DNA of 8,968 bases from JAWWBG01 sp033721095 (GTDB lineage: Bacteria > Actinomycetota > Nitriliruptoria > Nitriliruptorales > Nitriliruptoraceae), in assembly GCA_033721095.1 (NCBI GenBank), contig JAWWBG010000107.1:1-8968 (forward strand), read 5' to 3'. The notes beneath the pieces are model-generated. The model worked only from the letters and a program-made list of their open reading frames with translations. It was not told the DNA's origin and did no database searches. Each line of letters begins with the position of its first letter. Within the stretch, counting starts at the first letter, position 1. The position numbers and the translations under genes are program-made. This document shows, piece after piece, positions 6,816 through 8,968 of this stretch.

Positions 6816-7541
6816 TCAGGCGTGGACGAGCGTGCCGACGGACTCGCCGCGCACGACCCGGCGAATGTTGCCGGGCTCGAGGAGCTCGAAGACGACGATC
6901 GGCAGCTTGTTGTCCATGCACAGCGAGATCGCGGTGGCGTCCATGACCTTGAGCTGTTGGTTGAGGACGGACAGGAAGTCGATCGCCTCGTAGCGGGTCG
7001 CATCGGGGCTGCTCTTGGGGTCGGCGTCGTAGACGCCGTCGACCTGCGTGGCCTTGAGGATCACGTCGGCATCGATCTCCAGGGCGCGCTGGGCGGCCGT
7101 CGTGTCCGTCGTGAAGTACGGCGCGCCGAGCCCGGCCGCGAAGATGACGACCCGCCCCTTCTCGAGGTGGCGCATGGCGCGGCGTCGGATGTAGGGCTCG
7201 GCGAGTTCCTGCATCGATATCGCCGTCTGGACACGGGTCTCGACGTCGGCCTTCTCCAGGGCGTCCTGGAGCGCCAGGGCGTTGATGACCGTCGCGAGCA
7301 TGCCCATGTGATCGGCACTCGAGCGGTCCATGCCCGAGGCCGCGGGAGACGCGCCGCGGAAGATGTTGCCGCCCCCGACGACGATGGCGACCTCGGTTCC
7401 CAGCTCGTCACGAAGCTCGGCGATCTCGCCGGCGACACGCCCGACGATCTCGGTGCTGATGCCGCCGCCCAGCTGCTGGTCGGCAAAGGCCTCCCCGGAC
7501 AGCTTCAGGAGGATTCGCTGGTAGGACGTGCGAGTGGTCAC
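6816..7541 (-). CDS. pyrH: UMP kinase (uridylate kinase, PyrH)
   Basis: PyrH phosphorylates UMP to UDP with ATP; it is the bacterial, amino-acid-kinase-fold enzyme, normally hexameric and allosterically regulated by GTP and UTP. The 241-residue protein shows ILLKLSGEAF (10-19), the phosphate loop IVVGGGNIFRG (53-63), the MDRSSADHMGMLATVINALAL region (71-91, quoted in part), IFAAGLGAPYFTTDTTA (133-149), KATQVDGVYDADPK (163-176) and VMDATAISLCMDNKLPI (199-215). All are typical and intact. The start is a GTG with GGGAG 4 nt upstream. A 122-bp gap separates it from tsf and may hold its own promoter. frr follows after 26 bp. Confidence 0.97.
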   Translation of the reverse strand: MTTRTSYQRILLKLSGEAFADQQLGGGISTEIVGRVAGEIAELRDELGTEVAIVVGGGNIFRGASPAASGMDRSSADHMGMLATVINALALQDALEKADVETRVQTAISMQELAEPYIRRRAMRHLEKGRVVIFAAGLGAPYFTTDTTAAQRALEIDADVILKATQVDGVYDADPKSSPDATRYEAIDFLSVLNQQLKVMDATAISLCMDNKLPIVVFELLEPGNIRRVVRGESVGTLVHA

Positions 7542-7564
7542 GCGACTCCCGACTGCAAATTCGC

Positions 7565-7589
7565 GAGGGCGGCCTGACGGCCACTCCTC
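7565..7589 (-). other. inverted repeat in the pyrH leader
   Basis: The minus strand can fold as GAGG, then AGT, GGCC, loop GTCA, GGCC, GC, CCTC: two 4-bp stems separated by a small internal loop. It ends 24 nt before the pyrH start. No T-run follows, so it does not look like an intrinsic terminator. It could be a leader structure or chance in GC-rich DNA. Confidence 0.25.
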
Positions 7590-7604
7590 GGCGGGCGCGC
7601 GGCG

Positions 7605-7610
7605 AGCCTA
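7605..7610 (-). promoter_or_regulatory. possible -10 element of a pyrH promoter
   Basis: TAGGCT on the minus strand fits TANNNT and lies 63 nt before the pyrH GTG, in one of the two gaps over 60 bp in the window. TTGCCC lies upstream, but 23 nt away, too far for a normal -35. The call is weak and rests on the hexamer and the gap. Confidence 0.25.
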
Positions 7611-7663
7611 GTGGTGGGTCGATTCCGCTGGCCGGGCAAGGACCGCTCCAGCCGAAACCCGAC

Positions 7664-8275
7664 CTACTTGCCCACCTCGAAGAGGGCGAACCGGGCGACC
7701 TCGACCTTCTCGCCGACGACGGCCTGGACCTCACTGATGAGCTCGGCGACGGTCTTGCTGTCGTCCATGACGAACGGCTGGTTGAGCAGCACCCACTCCT
7801 CGTGGACCTTGCGGATCTTGCCCTCGACGATCTTGTCGATGATGTTGTCGGGCTTGCCCTGCTCGATGGCCTCCTTGCGGGCGAACTCGCGCTCCTTCTC
7901 GAGCAGATCGGCATCGAGCTTGTCCTCGCTGACGACGAGCGGCTTCATCGCCGCAATGTGCAGCGCAAGCTTGTGCGCGAGGCCCTGGAACTGCTCGTTC
8001 TTGGCCACGAAATCGGTCTCGCAGGACAGCTGGAGGAGCACGCCCGACCGCGGCGGGACGCCGGGCGTCGGCGCGTGCAGGTACGAGTAGACGATGCCCT
8101 CGGATGCCGTCCGATCGGCCGCCCGGGCGTCCATCTTGGCGCCGGTGCGCTCACGGACGAGCTCGGCGGCCTTGTCGAGGTCGCCGTCGGCGTCCTCGAG
8201 GGCGGTCTTGCACGCCATCATCGGCGCGTTGGTCAGCTCGCGGAGCTTCTTGATGTCCGCAGGGGTGATGGCCAT
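7664..8275 (-). CDS. tsf: translation elongation factor Ts (EF-Ts)
   Basis: EF-Ts is the guanine-nucleotide exchange factor that reloads EF-Tu with GTP. The N-terminal UBA-like domain reads MAITPADIKKLRELTNAPMM, then ACKTALEDADGDLDKAAELV. The core carries the exchange motif CETDFVAKNEQF (85-96; TDFV at 87-90), LALHIAAMKP (103-112), KPDNIIDKIVEGKIRK (141-156) and LLNQPFVMDDSKTV (163-176). The total of 203 residues is well below the roughly 270-283 of E. coli, Mycobacterium or Streptomyces and close to the short Thermus form, so the second half of the core is reduced. GAGGA lies 4 nt before the ATG. It follows rpsB by 57 bp, the near-universal rpsB-tsf pair. Confidence 0.97.
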   Translation of the reverse strand: MAITPADIKKLRELTNAPMMACKTALEDADGDLDKAAELVRERTGAKMDARAADRTASEGIVYSYLHAPTPGVPPRSGVLLQLSCETDFVAKNEQFQGLAHKLALHIAAMKPLVVSEDKLDADLLEKEREFARKEAIEQGKPDNIIDKIVEGKIRKVHEEWVLLNQPFVMDDSKTVAELISEVQAVVGEKVEVARFALFEVGK

Positions 8276-8332
8276 GGATTCCTCGACGTTCTGGAGCGCC
8301 TCCCGAGCCTGGGCCGGGTGGCGGGTGGGTGG

Positions 8333-8968
8333 TCAGGCAGGCTGTTCGGCGTCGACGGGATCGTCGGCAGCGGCCGCCGGCTCCGCGTCGACGGACGCGG
8401 CGGGTTCCGGCGTCGGCTCGGGGGTCGGAGCCTGGTCGTCGACGGGCTGCCCGGCAGGCGCTGGCGTCTCCGTCGGGGCACCGGCCTGGGCAGCCTGTTC
8501 GGCGGCCTGCTGACGTTCGAGCTCGATCTCCCAGGCGGCCTTCGGCTCGGCAGCGGCGCCGGGCGTGGTGGCCTCGGATGCGGCGGCAGCCTTCTCGGCC
8601 TGGACGCGGAGCTCCTCGTCGGGCGAGCGCGATGCACGCAGGCGCAGGCCGTCGGCGACCGCGTCGGCGATGACACGCGTCAGCAGCGCGGACGAGCGAA
8701 TGGCGTCGTCGTTGCCGGGGATCGGGTACTGGACGAGGTCGGGATCGCAGTTGGTGTCGAGAATGGCCACGACGGGGATCTTGAGGCGGTTCGCCTCGCG
8801 GACGGCGATCTCCTCGATGACCGTGTCGACGATCCAGACGGCATCGGGAAGCTTGGTCATGCCACGAATGCCGCCGAGGTCACGGATGAGGCGAGCGTGC
8901 TCGCGCTCGAGGCCGATGACCTCCTTCTTGGGGAGGAGGGCGTGCGTGCCCTCGCTGGCCATCGCCTC
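8333..8968 (-). CDS. rpsB: 30S ribosomal protein S2 (uS2), C-terminal part
   Basis: The 3' 212 codons of rpsB including the stop are present; the start lies beyond the window. S2 binds the small ribosomal subunit and is needed to recruit S1 where that is present. Conserved blocks are LLPKKEVIGLEREHARL (11-27 of the visible part), LGGIRGMTKLPDAVWIVDT (31-49), IPVVAILDTNCDPDLVQYPI (64-83) and GNDDAIRSSALLTRVIADAV (85-104). After about residue 113 comes a tail of about 100 residues rich in Ala, Pro, Glu, Asp and Gln, strongly acidic and likely disordered. Many actinobacterial S2 proteins have acidic tails, but this one is long. An in-frame ATG at 8962 is internal and is not the start. Confidence 0.96.
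   Translation of the reverse strand, partial: EAMASEGTHALLPKKEVIGLEREHARLIRDLGGIRGMTKLPDAVWIVDTVIEEIAVREANRLKIPVVAILDTNCDPDLVQYPIPGNDDAIRSSALLTRVIADAVADGLRLRASRSPDEELRVQAEKAAAASEATTPGAAAEPKAAWEIELERQQAAEQAAQAGAPTETPAPAGQPVDDQAPTPEPTPEPAASVDAEPAAAADDPVDAEQPA

Overview
The window is GC-rich, tightly packed and coded entirely on the minus strand. It reads like a conserved housekeeping block of an actinobacterium (Actinomycetota). Several things point to that phylum: the gene order, frequent GTG starts, short or overlapping junctions, and IspG and site-2 protease sequences that resemble the mycobacterial ones. An EF-Ts of only 203 residues and an unusual site-2 protease hint at a deep-branching class (for example Nitriliruptoria- or Acidimicrobiia-like). 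That placement is inference; no phylogeny was run.

In transcription order, from high to low coordinates, the genes are: rpsB (3' part; its start lies beyond the window), tsf, pyrH, frr, cdsA, rlmN, dxr, a PDZ-containing M50 site-2 protease (RseP/Rip1 type), a haloalkane dehalogenase-like alpha/beta hydrolase, and ispG (5' part; it runs off the window at base 1). Every gap is under 130 bp. From pyrH to the hydrolase the junctions are 26 bp, 1 bp, two 4-bp GTGA overlaps, 24 bp and 14 bp, which suggests one co-transcribed, translationally coupled series. The two larger gaps, tsf-pyrH (122 bp) and hydrolase-ispG (61 bp), are where internal promoters look most likely; each holds a TANNNT -10-like hexamer. 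The ispG one sits where a leaderless mRNA would be expected.

The genes cover translation (ribosomal protein S2, EF-Ts, ribosome recycling factor, the 23S rRNA/tRNA methyltransferase RlmN), UMP phosphorylation (PyrH), phospholipid precursor synthesis (CdsA), two steps of the MEP isoprenoid pathway (Dxr and IspG), and membrane-protein proteolysis (RseP). In Mycobacterium tuberculosis the same set lies in the same order, with the site-2 protease directly between dxr and gcpE/ispG but with extra genes elsewhere, so most of this window is ordinary conserved synteny.

The departures worth attention are the dehalogenase-like gene wedged between the protease and ispG, a roughly 100-residue acidic insertion and a changed second-helix motif in the protease, a roughly 100-residue acidic Ala/Pro tail on S2, and the probable leaderless start of ispG. 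No RNA genes, mobile elements, CRISPR arrays or long repeats were seen. I found no clearly new multi-gene system.
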